A stretch of 52,782 nt of DNA, taken from Bacillota bacterium (GTDB lineage: Bacteria > Bacillota > Clostridia > Ch29). The notes below the pieces were generated by a model, which was not told the origin of the DNA, ran no database searches, and worked only from the letters and a program-made list of their open reading frames with translations. Position 1 is the stretch's first letter, and each line of letters opens with the position of its first letter. The stretch covers positions 1 to 52,782 of the forward strand of contig JAQUCT010000009.1 of assembly GCA_028686075.1 (NCBI GenBank), written 5' to 3'. This document shows positions 39,238-47,464 of this stretch, piece after piece. The position numbers and the translations under genes were made by a program.

Positions 39238-40239
39238 CTATTCGTTTAGCGAACCCCAGTAGCGGTTTGCCCAGGATAGATAACCCCGGCTGTTTGATGT
39301 TATAGGCTCATTGGTGAGCTGGGCCTGAGACAGTTTAGGCAGCACATAGTCGCTTACCGACTGGCCGCCGCCGCCGCTAAGCACCAGCCTGTCGAAATCG
39401 GTGGTTTTCCAGTTGGAGTTGATTGTTACCAGGATATTTACCGCAAGCTTTTGGAAGGCACTGTTTATGACTTCGGTAATATCTATGGTTTCGCCGGCAA
39501 CATTTATTTTCCCTTTCACCACTATGCTGTCCAGGTCGTAGCTTTCCTTTTCCAGTCCGTAGGTTGTGGCCAGGTAGGAAGCAATATCGCTGTAGGCCGT
39601 TACCAGTCCAATCGGAACGGTTTTACTTTTTTCCGGTATGTACTCGGAGTCTTCTACGGCTGCAAGGTCGGTTGTCCTAAAGCCGACGTCTATTATTCCG
39701 GTGCGTCCTTCCATCGACTCGGAAATCTGGCCAAGGGAATTAAGATGCACCGACCAATATGTGCCCAGGGGCTGAGGAACCACTTCAACGGCATCTATGT
39801 CTATTTTGATCTCGTGGGGGTTGCCTTCGCTGTATATGGTTATCATTTTTTCGCCCTTAACCCTTTCGGCCAGGTCGGTTGCAAGGTGCATTCTCTCCAC
39901 CGGGAGACCTGTGATTACCCTGAATCTGTTTACCGCTTCGGTGCAGAAAGGACTGAGGGCACTAAAAAACAGCGTCTCCAGGTCATCGCTTATCGCCCTT
40001 GTATAGGAGAGGTCCCGGTGTGCAAACTTAGAATGCCTTATAGCAGATTTCCCGACAAAATATAGTTCATTGTCTATCCCTATTTTCATGTCGTCAACCA
40101 CCGATAATTCGTCCGACATCACGTTAAAGGTAGGTTTATTGTGCCCTTCACCCACTACACTGGGGAAGGAGTATCCGATCCTGCCGTCTGTGACCTTTAC
40201 AAACCCGTAACCAACATCAAGCCCTATTAACATTGTCAT
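39238..40239 (-). CDS. ParM/Alp-like bacterial actin
   Basis: A 333-residue actin-fold ATPase of the ParM/StbA/Alp family. Motifs: phosphate 1 LIGLDVGYGFVKV (4-16), phosphate 2 GIIDVGFRTTDL (about 186-197) and the adenosine motif LVLSGGGGQSV (about 290-300). Plasmid members form filaments that push DNA molecules apart; chromosomal copies in Clostridia are mostly uncharacterised. No ParR-like adaptor or centromere-type repeats are visible beside it. AGGAGGT stands 7 nt before the ATG. It is monocistronic, ending in a strong terminator. Confidence 0.8.
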   Translation of the reverse strand: MTMLIGLDVGYGFVKVTDGRIGYSFPSVVGEGHNKPTFNVMSDELSVVDDMKIGIDNELYFVGKSAIRHSKFAHRDLSYTRAISDDLETLFFSALSPFCTEAVNRFRVITGLPVERMHLATDLAERVKGEKMITIYSEGNPHEIKIDIDAVEVVPQPLGTYWSVHLNSLGQISESMEGRTGIIDVGFRTTDLAAVEDSEYIPEKSKTVPIGLVTAYSDIASYLATTYGLEKESYDLDSIVVKGKINVAGETIDITEVINSAFQKLAVNILVTINSNWKTTDFDRLVLSGGGGQSVSDYVLPKLSQAQLTNEPITSNSRGYLSWANRYWGSLNE

Positions 40240-40549
40240 TATAATACCTCCTAAAAATTAGATTATATTGCGGAACATATAAAATAACGAAACAGGATAA
40301 GCACCCGGGCAGCTGCTTAAGTTTTGGAATACCGTTCGGGTGAATTATCCTTAGTAGCTTAAAGTGAACACATTCTAATATAATAATCGACAGGTACTAC
40401 AAATTATATTAGCATAATAATTATATTTTACAGAAAATTATTAATAATAATATATTGCGACAAATATTTAGTTTCAAACAGGCGTTCACAACCTATGCCT
40501 ATTAAAAATAAACTGATAGTGTGGAAAAAATAATGGAAGGATGATTGGT
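40240..40549. other. divergent intergenic region without gene
   Basis: AT-rich, between divergent genes. It contains the inverted repeat CACCCG ... CGGGTG (about 40302 and 40337) and a TATAAT on the minus strand near 40265 that may serve the actin-like gene. No ORF is supported. Confidence 0.4.
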
Positions 40550-41626
40550 GTGGCAGGAAGGATAAGGAAAATGTTCCCCGGAGGCAGTACTTCTCAGGGG
40601 TTCTATTCATATTATAGATACTTATTGTCCGAGGATGCAAAGCGCATTTTTATAATAAAAGGGGGGCCGGGAACAGGCAAATCGGATTTTATGAAAAAAA
40701 TAGCCCAGGCGATGAATGGACTTGGTTACGATGTAGAGATGCATTATTGTGCATCGGACTTCGATTCCCTTGATGCAATTGTAATCGAAAGCTTAAAAGT
40801 CGCGCTACTGGACGGTACCGCACCCCATATCACTGACCCAAAATTTCCGGGGGTAGTTGATGAAATACTCAACCTTGGCGAATATTGGGATGTAAAGGGA
40901 TTGGAAAAAAACAGAGACGATATTATTGAATGCAGCAAAAAAACAAGCGGTCATTTTGCCAGGGCATATAGACTCTTGGCCGCGGCAAAGCTTGTTATGG
41001 ATGATATTGAAGAAAAACACCGGTCGTGTATGTATAATGGCAGGGCAAACCTGGTAGCGGAGGAATGGGCCGGTGAGATATTCGACGGCTGGTCGGTGTT
41101 GCCGGTACCGGGAAAGGAGCGCCACCTGTTCATGGGCGCATTCACGCCGGGGGGGTATATCGATTATTCAGATACCCTTATTAAAAACGTACAAAGGGTA
41201 TACTATGTAGAGGGGCATCCCGGAACCGGGAAAACTCGCCTGCTTGGCAGACTGGCCGAGAAGGCAATCGACAGGGGAGTAAGGGTTGAATACTTCCACT
41301 CTCCCCTAAAGCCCCATAAGCTTCATACCATAGTGATGGATGAACTGAGCATCGCAGTTACCTGCGGTGACGGGGCCAAAGCAAGGTCGGAAAGAAAAGT
41401 GAATTTAAACTCATTTTTGGACCGGGAGAGGCTAAAGGATAGCACAGAGTACATTAAGAGGGATACCGACCTGTATAAGCAGCTTATATCCGAAGCGGTG
41501 GCGGCGGTTTCCGAGGCAAAGAAGGCCCATGATATACTGGAGGGGTACTATATAGACAATATGGACTTCCAGGCTATAGACAGGCTTAGGGAAAGGGTTT
41601 TGGAAAGAATACTTGAATACAGGTGA
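40550..41626 (+). CDS. tandem P-loop ATPase (PRK06851-like)
   Basis: A 358-residue cytoplasmic protein made of two P-loop NTPase units, with Walker A GGPGTGKSD (about 38-46) and GHPGTGKTR (about 222-230). The N-terminus IRKMFPGGSTSQGFYSYY is typical of an uncharacterised Firmicute ATPase family (PRK06851). The second half contains EYFHSPLKPHKLHTIVMDE. No membrane segment is present. GTG 40550 is chosen over ATG 40541 because GAAGGA overlaps the latter too closely. Function unknown. It is monocistronic, divergent from the actin-like gene. Confidence 0.75.
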   Translation: MAGRIRKMFPGGSTSQGFYSYYRYLLSEDAKRIFIIKGGPGTGKSDFMKKIAQAMNGLGYDVEMHYCASDFDSLDAIVIESLKVALLDGTAPHITDPKFPGVVDEILNLGEYWDVKGLEKNRDDIIECSKKTSGHFARAYRLLAAAKLVMDDIEEKHRSCMYNGRANLVAEEWAGEIFDGWSVLPVPGKERHLFMGAFTPGGYIDYSDTLIKNVQRVYYVEGHPGTGKTRLLGRLAEKAIDRGVRVEYFHSPLKPHKLHTIVMDELSIAVTCGDGAKARSERKVNLNSFLDRERLKDSTEYIKRDTDLYKQLISEAVAAVSEAKKAHDILEGYYIDNMDFQAIDRLRERVLERILEYR

Positions 41627-41680
41627 GTGACCGGCTGCCGGGGTTGTGGTAATAAAAAGCCGCTCCGCTATTTTTTGTTA

Positions 41681-41740
41681 TTGACAGGATAGAGTTGTTG
41701 GTTTAATATTTAGATATAAATCTAAATATCTAAATATCTA
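41681..41740 (+). promoter_or_regulatory. sdpR-sdpI promoter with repeated operator
   Basis: TTGACA (41681-41686) and TAATAT (41704-41709), spacer 17. ATTTAGAT (41708-41715) and ATCTAAAT (41720-41727) form an inverted repeat over the start-site region; ATCTAAAT recurs at 41728-41735 and ATCTA at 41736. It is a good candidate for ArsR-type autorepression. Confidence 0.65.
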
Positions 41741-41764
41741 CTAATGCAGGCGGAGGGTGATTTT

Positions 41765-42022
41765 TTGCTTGGAGATACCTTCAAGGCTTTGTCGGACAAA
41801 ACAAGAAGAGAGATATTGCTCATGCTGAAGGACAGCGATATGAGTGCCGGTGAAATAGCTGAAGGGTTTTCAACAACCCATGCAACTATTTCCCATCATT
41901 TAAAGATGCTTAAGGATACAGGCCTTGTATCGGTTGAAAGGCAGGGTCAAAGCATTATTTATTCGCTCAATACCACCGTTTTTCAGGACCTGTTAGCATG
42001 GCTTGTTAATTTCAAGGAATAG
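41765..42022 (+). CDS. sdpR: ArsR/SdpR-family repressor
   Basis: An 85-residue winged-helix repressor. FKALSDKTRREILLMLK (4-20), DMSAGEIAEGF and the recognition helix THATISHHLKMLKDTGLV are typical of the SdpR branch of ArsR proteins. There are no metal-binding cysteines. TTG 41765 follows GGAGGGTGA by 4 nt; ATG 41744 lies upstream of that site. sdpI follows after 12 to 15 nt. In Bacillus, SdpI sequesters SdpR at the membrane when it binds the SDP toxin, releasing the operon. Confidence 0.8.
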   Translation: MLGDTFKALSDKTRREILLMLKDSDMSAGEIAEGFSTTHATISHHLKMLKDTGLVSVERQGQSIIYSLNTTVFQDLLAWLVNFKE

Positions 42023-42037
42023 GAGGTTTGATATTTG

Positions 42038-42691
42038 ATGAAAAAAATTCGCACTAATCCGATAATACTTATTATTCTGGTGGTGGTATTTGCCGTTGCC
42101 ATTTATGCCTACATTAAACTTCCTGCCGATGGCCAGTATCCGGTACACTGGTCCTTTAACGGTCAGCCGGACAGGTACGGCTCAAAATTTGAGGCGGTAT
42201 CCTTTGGTCCCATTATTTCTGGTGTGATTTATGCTATGGCAGTGGTGTTGCCTAGGTTGGACCCCAAGAAGAGGAATTATCAAAGGTTCCAAAGAGAATA
42301 CCTTCTGCTTATGCAGGTAATAATGGGTTTTTTGGCGGCTGTTTATGTAATTACTATAATGGCGGCCTTCGGCAAGCAGATAAACATTGCGATGTGGGTT
42401 AATGCAACGGTAGGGGTGCTGTTTATAATACTGGGCAACTACATGGGAAGGATAAAACAGAACTGGTATATGGGAATAAAGACCCCATGGACACTGTCCA
42501 ACGAGAAGGTATGGGTTAAGACCCACCGTTTTGGCGGCAGGATGTTCGTAATACTTGGAGTTTTGTTTGTATTAAACGCCTTTATTGGGTTTATTACCAA
42601 TGTAGTAGTTTTCCTGGTGCTGCTCCTTGTATTTACTTTTTCCCCGGTGGCATATTCCTATATACTGTATAGAAAATTGGAAGACAGGTAG
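42038..42691 (+). CDS. sdpI: SdpI-family immunity/membrane protein
   Basis: A 217-residue integral membrane protein with about six helices. It has the SdpI/DUF1648 opening, a helix followed by LPADGQYPVHWSFNGQPDRYGSK (about 30-52), and the C-terminal signature GNYMGRIKQNWYMGIKTPWTLSNEKVWVKTHRFGG (about 134-168). In Bacillus it protects against the SDP cannibalism peptide and controls SdpR. No sdpABC toxin genes are in the window, so it may defend against toxin from others. AGGAGG precedes a TTG (42035) and this ATG by 8 and 11 nt; either may be used. Confidence 0.85.
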   Translation: MKKIRTNPIILIILVVVFAVAIYAYIKLPADGQYPVHWSFNGQPDRYGSKFEAVSFGPIISGVIYAMAVVLPRLDPKKRNYQRFQREYLLLMQVIMGFLAAVYVITIMAAFGKQINIAMWVNATVGVLFIILGNYMGRIKQNWYMGIKTPWTLSNEKVWVKTHRFGGRMFVILGVLFVLNAFIGFITNVVVFLVLLLVFTFSPVAYSYILYRKLEDR

Positions 42692-42748
42692 CGCACCCTT
42701 AGTGCCGGGCTACAGGTTAAGTTTATGTGTTTATATCCGTTAAAACGG

Positions 42749-42757
42749 TGGTATAAT
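42749..42757 (+). promoter_or_regulatory. extended -10 promoter of the zinc-ribbon gene
   Basis: TGGTATAAT (42749-42757), with TTTATA 16 nt upstream as a weak -35. Confidence 0.5.
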
Positions 42758-42820
42758 GTAATTATACCCCCATACCCTATATAAGAATAGTTTAACCGGC
42801 AATGGAAAGGAGAGATAAGG

Positions 42821-43045
42821 ATGCCTATATACGAATACAATTGCGAAAAATGCGGTAAAACCTTTGAAAAACTGATAAGGGCCTCGGACGGGGACAAAAA
42901 GATAGAATGCCCCGATTGCGGCGTCGGCGAGGTAAAGAGAATATTCTCCGTATTCGGAGTTGGCAGGAACGCAGGAAACAAAGGTGACAGTATGTTTCCC
43001 TGCGGTGCGGACAGGTCCCACGGCCCGGCCTGCGGCGGCGGGTGA
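42821..43045 (+). CDS. FmdB-family zinc ribbon protein
   Basis: A 74-residue protein beginning MPIYEYNCEKCGKTFEKL, the hallmark of FmdB-type regulatory zinc ribbons. It has CxxC at C8/C11 and a second pair in ECPDCG. The C-terminal tail is glycine-rich with three more cysteines (MFPCGADRSHGPACGGG). The founding member was proposed to regulate formamidase; general function is unknown. AAAGGAGAGAT precedes the ATG. Transcribed alone, convergent with tyrS. Confidence 0.85.
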   Translation: MPIYEYNCEKCGKTFEKLIRASDGDKKIECPDCGVGEVKRIFSVFGVGRNAGNKGDSMFPCGADRSHGPACGGG

Positions 43046-43080
43046 GGCCTGTAAACGTCCCGGTCCGGGATATAGAAAAA

Positions 43081-43108
43081 GCAGCCCACCCTCAAGGGTG
43101 GGTTGTTT
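43081..43108. terminator. bidirectional terminator between zinc-ribbon gene and tyrS
   Basis: CCCACCC-TCAA-GGGTGGG (43085-43102) flanked by GCAGC/GCTGC pairs, followed by TTGTTT, between convergent genes. Confidence 0.75.
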
Positions 43109-43113
43109 GGCTG

Positions 43114-44340
43114 CTAGATCAGTTTTACCAGGTGGTATACTTTTTTGCCCTTTCTAAGCATAAGGGTTCCGTCGGTAAATTCTTTATCGGTTACCATAAG
43201 GTCAATGGTTTCAACCCGCTCTTCTCCCATGTACAGTCCACCCTGCTGCACCAGACGCCTTCCCTCTCCCTTGGAAGATGTAAGCCCCGTCTTCACAAGC
43301 AGGTCCAGTATATTTATGCCCTGTTCCATTTCAACCCTGGCGACCTCGGTAGTCGGAGCGGACTGAAGGTCCGAGCCGCTTGAGAACAGTGCCCGGGCCG
43401 CGGCCTGGGCTTTTTTGGCCTCCTTCTCGCCGTGAACCATATTGGTAAGTTCAAAGGCCAGCCTTTCCTTGGCATTATTTATTTCTGCCCCCTCTAGGGA
43501 GCCCAGCCTTCTTACCTCCTCCATCGGAAGGAAGGTTAAAAGGGCAAGGCATTTTTCCACATCCCTGTCATCAACGTTTCGCCAGTACTGGTAGAAATCG
43601 TAAGGGGACGTTTTCTCCGGGTCCAGCCATATTGCTCCAGACTCGGTTTTGCCCATTTTCTTGCCTTCGCTTGTGGTAAGCAGCGTATAGGTGAGACCAT
43701 AGGCCGAAGCACCCTCCACCCTGCGTATCAGTTCAACTCCGCCTATTATATTTGACCACTGGTCATTTCCGCCCATCTGCATCTTGCAGTTGTATTTTTT
43801 GTAAAGCTGCAGGAAGTCATAGGACTGCATTATCATGTAGTTAAACTCGAGGAAAGTAAGCCCCGTTTCCAGTCTTTCTTTGTAGCACTCAGCCGAAAGC
43901 ATCCTGTTTATTGAAAAATGCCGCCCAATATCGCGGAGGAATGAAACATAGTTCAGCTTAAGCAGCCAGTCGGCGTTGTTAACCATTATTGCTCTGTCGT
44001 TTTCAAAGTCAATGAAACGGGAAAACTGAACTTTGAACTTATCGGCGTTGTGCTGAATCTGCTCCTGGGTCAGCATTTTGCGCATATCCGTTTTACCCGA
44101 TGGGTCCCCCACCATGGTGGTACCCCCGCCCAGAAGCACTATGGGCCTATGGCCCGCCCGTTGCATATGCGCCATTGTCATCATCTGAAGGAAATGCCCT
44201 ATGTGCATGCTATCGGCGGTGGGGTCAAACCCTATATAAAAGGTGACGGATTCTGTGCTCAGCAGTTCCCTTATTTCCTCTTCATGGGTTGCCTGCTCGA
44301 TAAATCCCCTCTCTGTAAGGATATCGTATACGTTTTTCAT
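43114..44340 (-). CDS. tyrS: tyrosyl-tRNA synthetase
   Basis: A 408-residue class I aminoacyl-tRNA synthetase charging tRNA-Tyr. HIGH motif is HIGHF (46-50); the KMSKS equivalent is KMGKTE (about 229). Other segments are [17 protein letters not shown] and [11 protein letters not shown], the tyrosine-binding and class-defining parts, and a C-terminal S4 RNA-binding domain (about 345-408, [20 protein letters not shown]). GGGAGGTTTTCAGA lies before the ATG. Expression is controlled by the T-box leader upstream. Confidence 0.95.
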   Translation of the reverse strand: MKNVYDILTERGFIEQATHEEEIRELLSTESVTFYIGFDPTADSMHIGHFLQMMTMAHMQRAGHRPIVLLGGGTTMVGDPSGKTDMRKMLTQEQIQHNADKFKVQFSRFIDFENDRAIMVNNADWLLKLNYVSFLRDIGRHFSINRMLSAECYKERLETGLTFLEFNYMIMQSYDFLQLYKKYNCKMQMGGNDQWSNIIGGVELIRRVEGASAYGLTYTLLTTSEGKKMGKTESGAIWLDPEKTSPYDFYQYWRNVDDRDVEKCLALLTFLPMEEVRRLGSLEGAEINNAKERLAFELTNMVHGEKEAKKAQAAARALFSSGSDLQSAPTTEVARVEMEQGINILDLLVKTGLTSSKGEGRRLVQQGGLYMGEERVETIDLMVTDKEFTDGTLMLRKGKKVYHLVKLI

Positions 44341-44372
44341 TCTGAAAACCTCCCGTGGATTTATGTGAAATC

Positions 44373-44605
44373 AAAAAGGGTTTTCCCGCCTAAGGACGAG
44401 AAAACCCGTGGTACCACCTTACTTTGCATTTTGGATGCCTCTTGTGCCGCGGTAACGTGCGGCGGTTCGCCCAAAACTGGGGGCTCCGGAGTGTAATTCA
44501 CAAATTCCCGTGTGCTACCGTCCTTACACCTACCGGGCGGCTCTCTTTGTTGTAACCACGGGACGCTACTTGGTTCCTTCATAGCCTCGCATTAATATAA
44601 TTGGT
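44373..44605 (-). ncRNA. T-box leader of tyrS
   Basis: On the minus strand the leader contains the specifier region GAATTACACTCC with a TAC tyrosine codon, the conserved AAGGTGGTACCACGGG T-box (about 44422-44407), and a terminator GGGTTTTCTCG ... CGGGAAAACCC followed by TTTTT (44408-44373). Uncharged tRNA-Tyr would stabilise the antiterminator formed with the T-box. Confidence 0.9.
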
Positions 44606-44817
44606 TATATATTAGCATATTATACATCTCTATGGCAAGGCTTAAGTTATAAACGATTCAAACATGGGGACAGGCACCTTGCTTGGAACCTGACTTTGGC
44701 AGCAAAAACAAAGAAAAATACAGGAATAACTTTTGTTTGTCTACTACTCCTGGCAGACATGCCTTATAATCGATATAATATAAGGTAGAAAATAATTAAC
44801 TATGGAGGTTGATAGCG

Positions 44818-45486
44818 GTGAGAATTGAATACCTTGGACATGCTTGTTTCTTGCTGGAGGATGCAGGCGTGAAGATACTTATCGACCCATTCCTGACGGG
44901 CAACCAATTGGCGGCTAAGACCGCCGGGGAGGTGGAGGCGGATTACATTTTTGTCACCCACGGTCATGATGACCACCTGGGGGATACCTATGCCATTGCA
45001 AAAAGAACGGGGGCTACCGTTTACGCTGTGGTAGAGTTTGCGGATGGTCCCATGGCAGAGCAAGGCATAAAAACCGCTAAGGGCAACATAGGAGGAAGAC
45101 AAAAAACGCCCTTTGGAAGCGTTAAATTCTTCCCCGCCGCCCACGGCAGCGGAGTACCGGGTGCCCTGGCCTGCGGTTACGTCTTTGAGATAGGCGGAAA
45201 GAAGGTCTATCATGCCGGTGATACCGGGCTTATTGCCGAGATGAGTTTACTGGCAGACGAAAGGATAGACGTGGCACTTCTGCCTATAGGTGACTTTTTC
45301 ACTATGGGCCCGGAAGACGCAGTGAAGGCGGCGGAGATGATTGCGCCAAAATGCGTTATCCCGATGCATTATGATACTTTCCCGGTTATAAAGCAAAACC
45401 CTGATGACTATAAGAAGGTTGTCGAGGATAAGGGTATATGCGAAGTAAAGGTACTGAGCCCGGGCGGGTCGCTGGAAATCTACTGA
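44818..45486 (+). CDS. metal-dependent hydrolase (UPF0173 family)
   Basis: A 222-residue metallo-beta-lactamase-fold protein, MRIEYLGHACFLLE at the start, VTHGHDDHLGD (H48, H50, D52, H53) as zinc site, AAHGSG and the second metal histidine region HAGDTGL (about 129-135), IPMHYDTFPVI near the C-terminus. Physiological substrate unknown. GTG 44818 follows GGAGG by 9 nt; a TTG at 44809 overlaps that site. A T-box-controlled tyrS lies divergently upstream. The 44641-44817 stretch holds only AT-rich promoter-like sequence, including TATAAT at about 44775. Confidence 0.85.
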   Translation: MRIEYLGHACFLLEDAGVKILIDPFLTGNQLAAKTAGEVEADYIFVTHGHDDHLGDTYAIAKRTGATVYAVVEFADGPMAEQGIKTAKGNIGGRQKTPFGSVKFFPAAHGSGVPGALACGYVFEIGGKKVYHAGDTGLIAEMSLLADERIDVALLPIGDFFTMGPEDAVKAAEMIAPKCVIPMHYDTFPVIKQNPDDYKKVVEDKGICEVKVLSPGGSLEIY

Positions 45487-45598
45487 CAAGAGGCGGAGTT
45501 GGTGTCATACCGGCACGTTGCCCTGGCAGAAAAGTGATGGGCAGCTCGGAGCAATTAACTGACAGGAAAATTAATACCAAGATATGGAGGGGAGCCGT

Positions 45599-46633
45599 AT
45601 GAGACTGGCAGTAGTGGGCTTTGGAGGAGTGGGGCAGGCCTTTGTGGACCTTTTGTTATTAAAACGCTCCTACCTGTATAATGAAGGTTTGGATATTAAG
45701 ATTAACTACATAATGAACAGCAGGGGAGGCGTTTATTCGCCCACCGGGATAGACTGTGCATCCCTTGTTGAGTTTTCTAAGGCTAACGGAGACCTTTCGC
45801 AGTACAAAAATGGCGGCTCTAAGCAAATAACTTTTGAGAGTATTATGAAGAATAAAGATATTGATGTGCTGGTGGAAATGACCCCCACCAACAAGGAGAC
45901 CGGCGAACCGGGTATGACCTATATAGAGAGGGCACTGGAAAAGGGTATCCACGTAATAACTTCTAACAAAGGTCCGGTGATGCTGGCGTATAAACGGCTG
46001 AACAAGTTGGCGGCAAAAAACGGTGTGCAGCTTGGAATAGGCTGCACCTCGGGAGGGGCACTCCCCACGGTAAACGGTGGCCTTATAGATATGGCCGGTG
46101 CTGAAATACTGTCCATCGAGGGAATACTAAACGGTACCACAAACTTTATATTGGACGAGATGGCACAAAAAGGTGTTACATATGATGACGCCCTAAAAAA
46201 AGCAATGGACCTCGGAATAGCCGAAGCCGACCCGACTTTGGATGTAGAAGGCTGGGACACTGCCACCAAGCTTTTGATACTCACCAATATTCTTATGAAC
46301 GAAGAAAAGACACTGGCGGATATCTTGGTGGAAGGCATAACCGGTATCACGCCGGAGCAGATTGAAAAGGCTAAAAGAGAGGGCAAAAAATATAAGCTTG
46401 TGGGCAGAACGGAAAACAGGGACGGTTCACTGCACATGACGGTAAGACCGGAAAAACTGGACAGGGGGCATCCTCTGTACAGCATAGACGGGCGGCACAA
46501 AGCAGTCAGGTATGTTTCAGACACTTTAGGGGACCTTACACTGTCGGGGGGTGCTTCGGGAGTTACGCCTGCGGCGGCTTCGGTACTTAGGGACCTTATT
46601 AACATATACAGAGGTTACAGGTACTCGATATGA
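45599..46633 (+). CDS. hom: homoserine dehydrogenase (short form)
   Basis: A 344-residue NAD(P)-dependent homoserine dehydrogenase, reducing aspartate semialdehyde to homoserine in threonine/methionine synthesis. It has an N-terminal Rossmann motif VGFGGVGQAF (6-15), the family core EGILNGTTNFILDEM (about 176-190) and AEADPTLDVEGWDTATKL (about 203-220). The C-terminal ACT domain of the long bacterial form is absent, so allosteric threonine inhibition of that type is not expected. Start ATG 45599 has GGAGGGG 6 nt upstream; ATG 45584 lies within that site. Monocistronic. Confidence 0.9.
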   Translation: MRLAVVGFGGVGQAFVDLLLLKRSYLYNEGLDIKINYIMNSRGGVYSPTGIDCASLVEFSKANGDLSQYKNGGSKQITFESIMKNKDIDVLVEMTPTNKETGEPGMTYIERALEKGIHVITSNKGPVMLAYKRLNKLAAKNGVQLGIGCTSGGALPTVNGGLIDMAGAEILSIEGILNGTTNFILDEMAQKGVTYDDALKKAMDLGIAEADPTLDVEGWDTATKLLILTNILMNEEKTLADILVEGITGITPEQIEKAKREGKKYKLVGRTENRDGSLHMTVRPEKLDRGHPLYSIDGRHKAVRYVSDTLGDLTLSGGASGVTPAAASVLRDLINIYRGYRYSI

Positions 46634-46716
46634 CAGGGTATTTATCGCACCATTTGAGGGAAACAAAGATTGACAGGGATATGTCAATTGCATTAAAATA
46701 TAAATGACAAGTACAT

Positions 46717-46815
46717 AGCTCCGATTCCGCATACCTGATAGCTAATGGCCCATGGGATGCGGAACGACAGGGTACGGCTGGAAACGACCGTGCCTCCCAG
46801 GGTGGAAAGGAGACC
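46717..46815 (+). ncRNA. structured leader resembling a Moco/Tuco riboswitch
   Basis: Outer CTCC/GGAG pair (46719-46722 with 46809-46812), helix TTCCGCAT/ATGCGGAA (46725-46732 with 46757-46764) capped by a loop containing GCTAATGGCCCATG, and helix ACGG/CCGT (46774-46777 with 46788-46791) with a GAAA tetraloop (46781-46784), then GTGCCTCCCAGG and GGAAAGGAGACC. This arrangement and these segments resemble my recollection of the molybdenum/tungsten cofactor riboswitch class. The downstream genes, molybdopterin-fold lipoproteins, an FmdE-like protein and an ABC importer, are of the kind controlled by that class. A covariance search would settle it. Confidence 0.55.
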
Positions 46816-46844
46816 TATAGCTGCATTTGCGCTAGATGGTTAAT

Positions 46845-46876
46845 AAATGCGTCTTCTTCTAGAAGACGCATTTTTG
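46845..46876 (+). terminator. leader terminator of the putative Mo/W locus
   Basis: AAATGCGTCTTCT (46845-46857) pairs perfectly with AGAAGACGCATTT (46861-46873), followed by further Ts. Placed between the structured leader and the first gene, it is the likely expression platform. Confidence 0.8.
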
Positions 46877-46939
46877 GTAGGCAGTCTTAATACTCCTTAA
46901 ACTTTGGGTAATGGGGTTTTTGTATTGGAGGGATGTAGT

Positions 46940-47464
46940 ATAGGGGTAACCAGGTTTATTGCATTTATTGCGTTGATATGCTTGCTTACTGCATGTGCTA
47001 GTGTGCAAACAATCCCCGTGTACGTTGAAGAGCTGTCAGTAGATGGGGAGACCATAAGAAGGCTTGGCACATATGAAGGCGGAGGCATTACTGCAGTTTA
47101 CATAATACAAAACGGGGAGGGCGGGGCAAGGGCCGTTATACAGGCAGCAGAAGCGCAAGGCTTCAATGATACGATTAGGATTCTGGTGCTGACCAACGTG
47201 CAAACCGGCCTGACAGAGAGGGTTGAAGTACTTGAGCATAATGAAACTGAGGACTATGGGGGATACGTAACAGAAGAATGGTTCCTTGGCAGGTTTGTCG
47301 GCAAGGATGCCGAGACAAGCCTGCGGCTTGTTAAAATGGCTGTCAAAAGCAAGGAGGATATTGTGGCCATTACCGGTGCTACATATACAAGCCAGGCCAT
47401 AGTGGACTCAGTGAATATGTGTCTTATAAACTACAGGAGAATAATTGAGGAGGTCGAATTGTAG
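46940..47464 (+). CDS. FMN-binding domain lipoprotein (RnfG/NqrC-like)
   Basis: About 174 residues. The signal peptide VTRFIAFIALICLL ends in the lipobox LTAC, so it is anchored outside the membrane. The FMN_bind domain has YIIQNGEGGARAVIQAA and ends with AITGATYTSQAIVDSVN, where the threonine before the final serine region is the site of covalent FMN attachment (by ApbE) in relatives. The start is uncertain: GGAGGG (46928-46933) points to ATA 46940, giving an ideal lipoprotein N-terminus; TTG 46925 or 46904 would place charged and cysteine residues before the signal helix and lack ribosome binding sites. It is first gene after the riboswitch-like leader, and the next gene starts at the following base. 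Confidence 0.75.
   Translation: MGVTRFIAFIALICLLTACASVQTIPVYVEELSVDGETIRRLGTYEGGGITAVYIIQNGEGGARAVIQAAEAQGFNDTIRILVLTNVQTGLTERVEVLEHNETEDYGGYVTEEWFLGRFVGKDAETSLRLVKMAVKSKEDIVAITGATYTSQAIVDSVNMCLINYRRIIEEVEL

Noticed and set aside
39451-40065. Plus-strand ORF of 204 codons opposite the ParM-like gene
   Set aside because: The minus-strand frame has all actin ATPase motifs and a perfect ribosome binding site; the plus-strand frame has neither.
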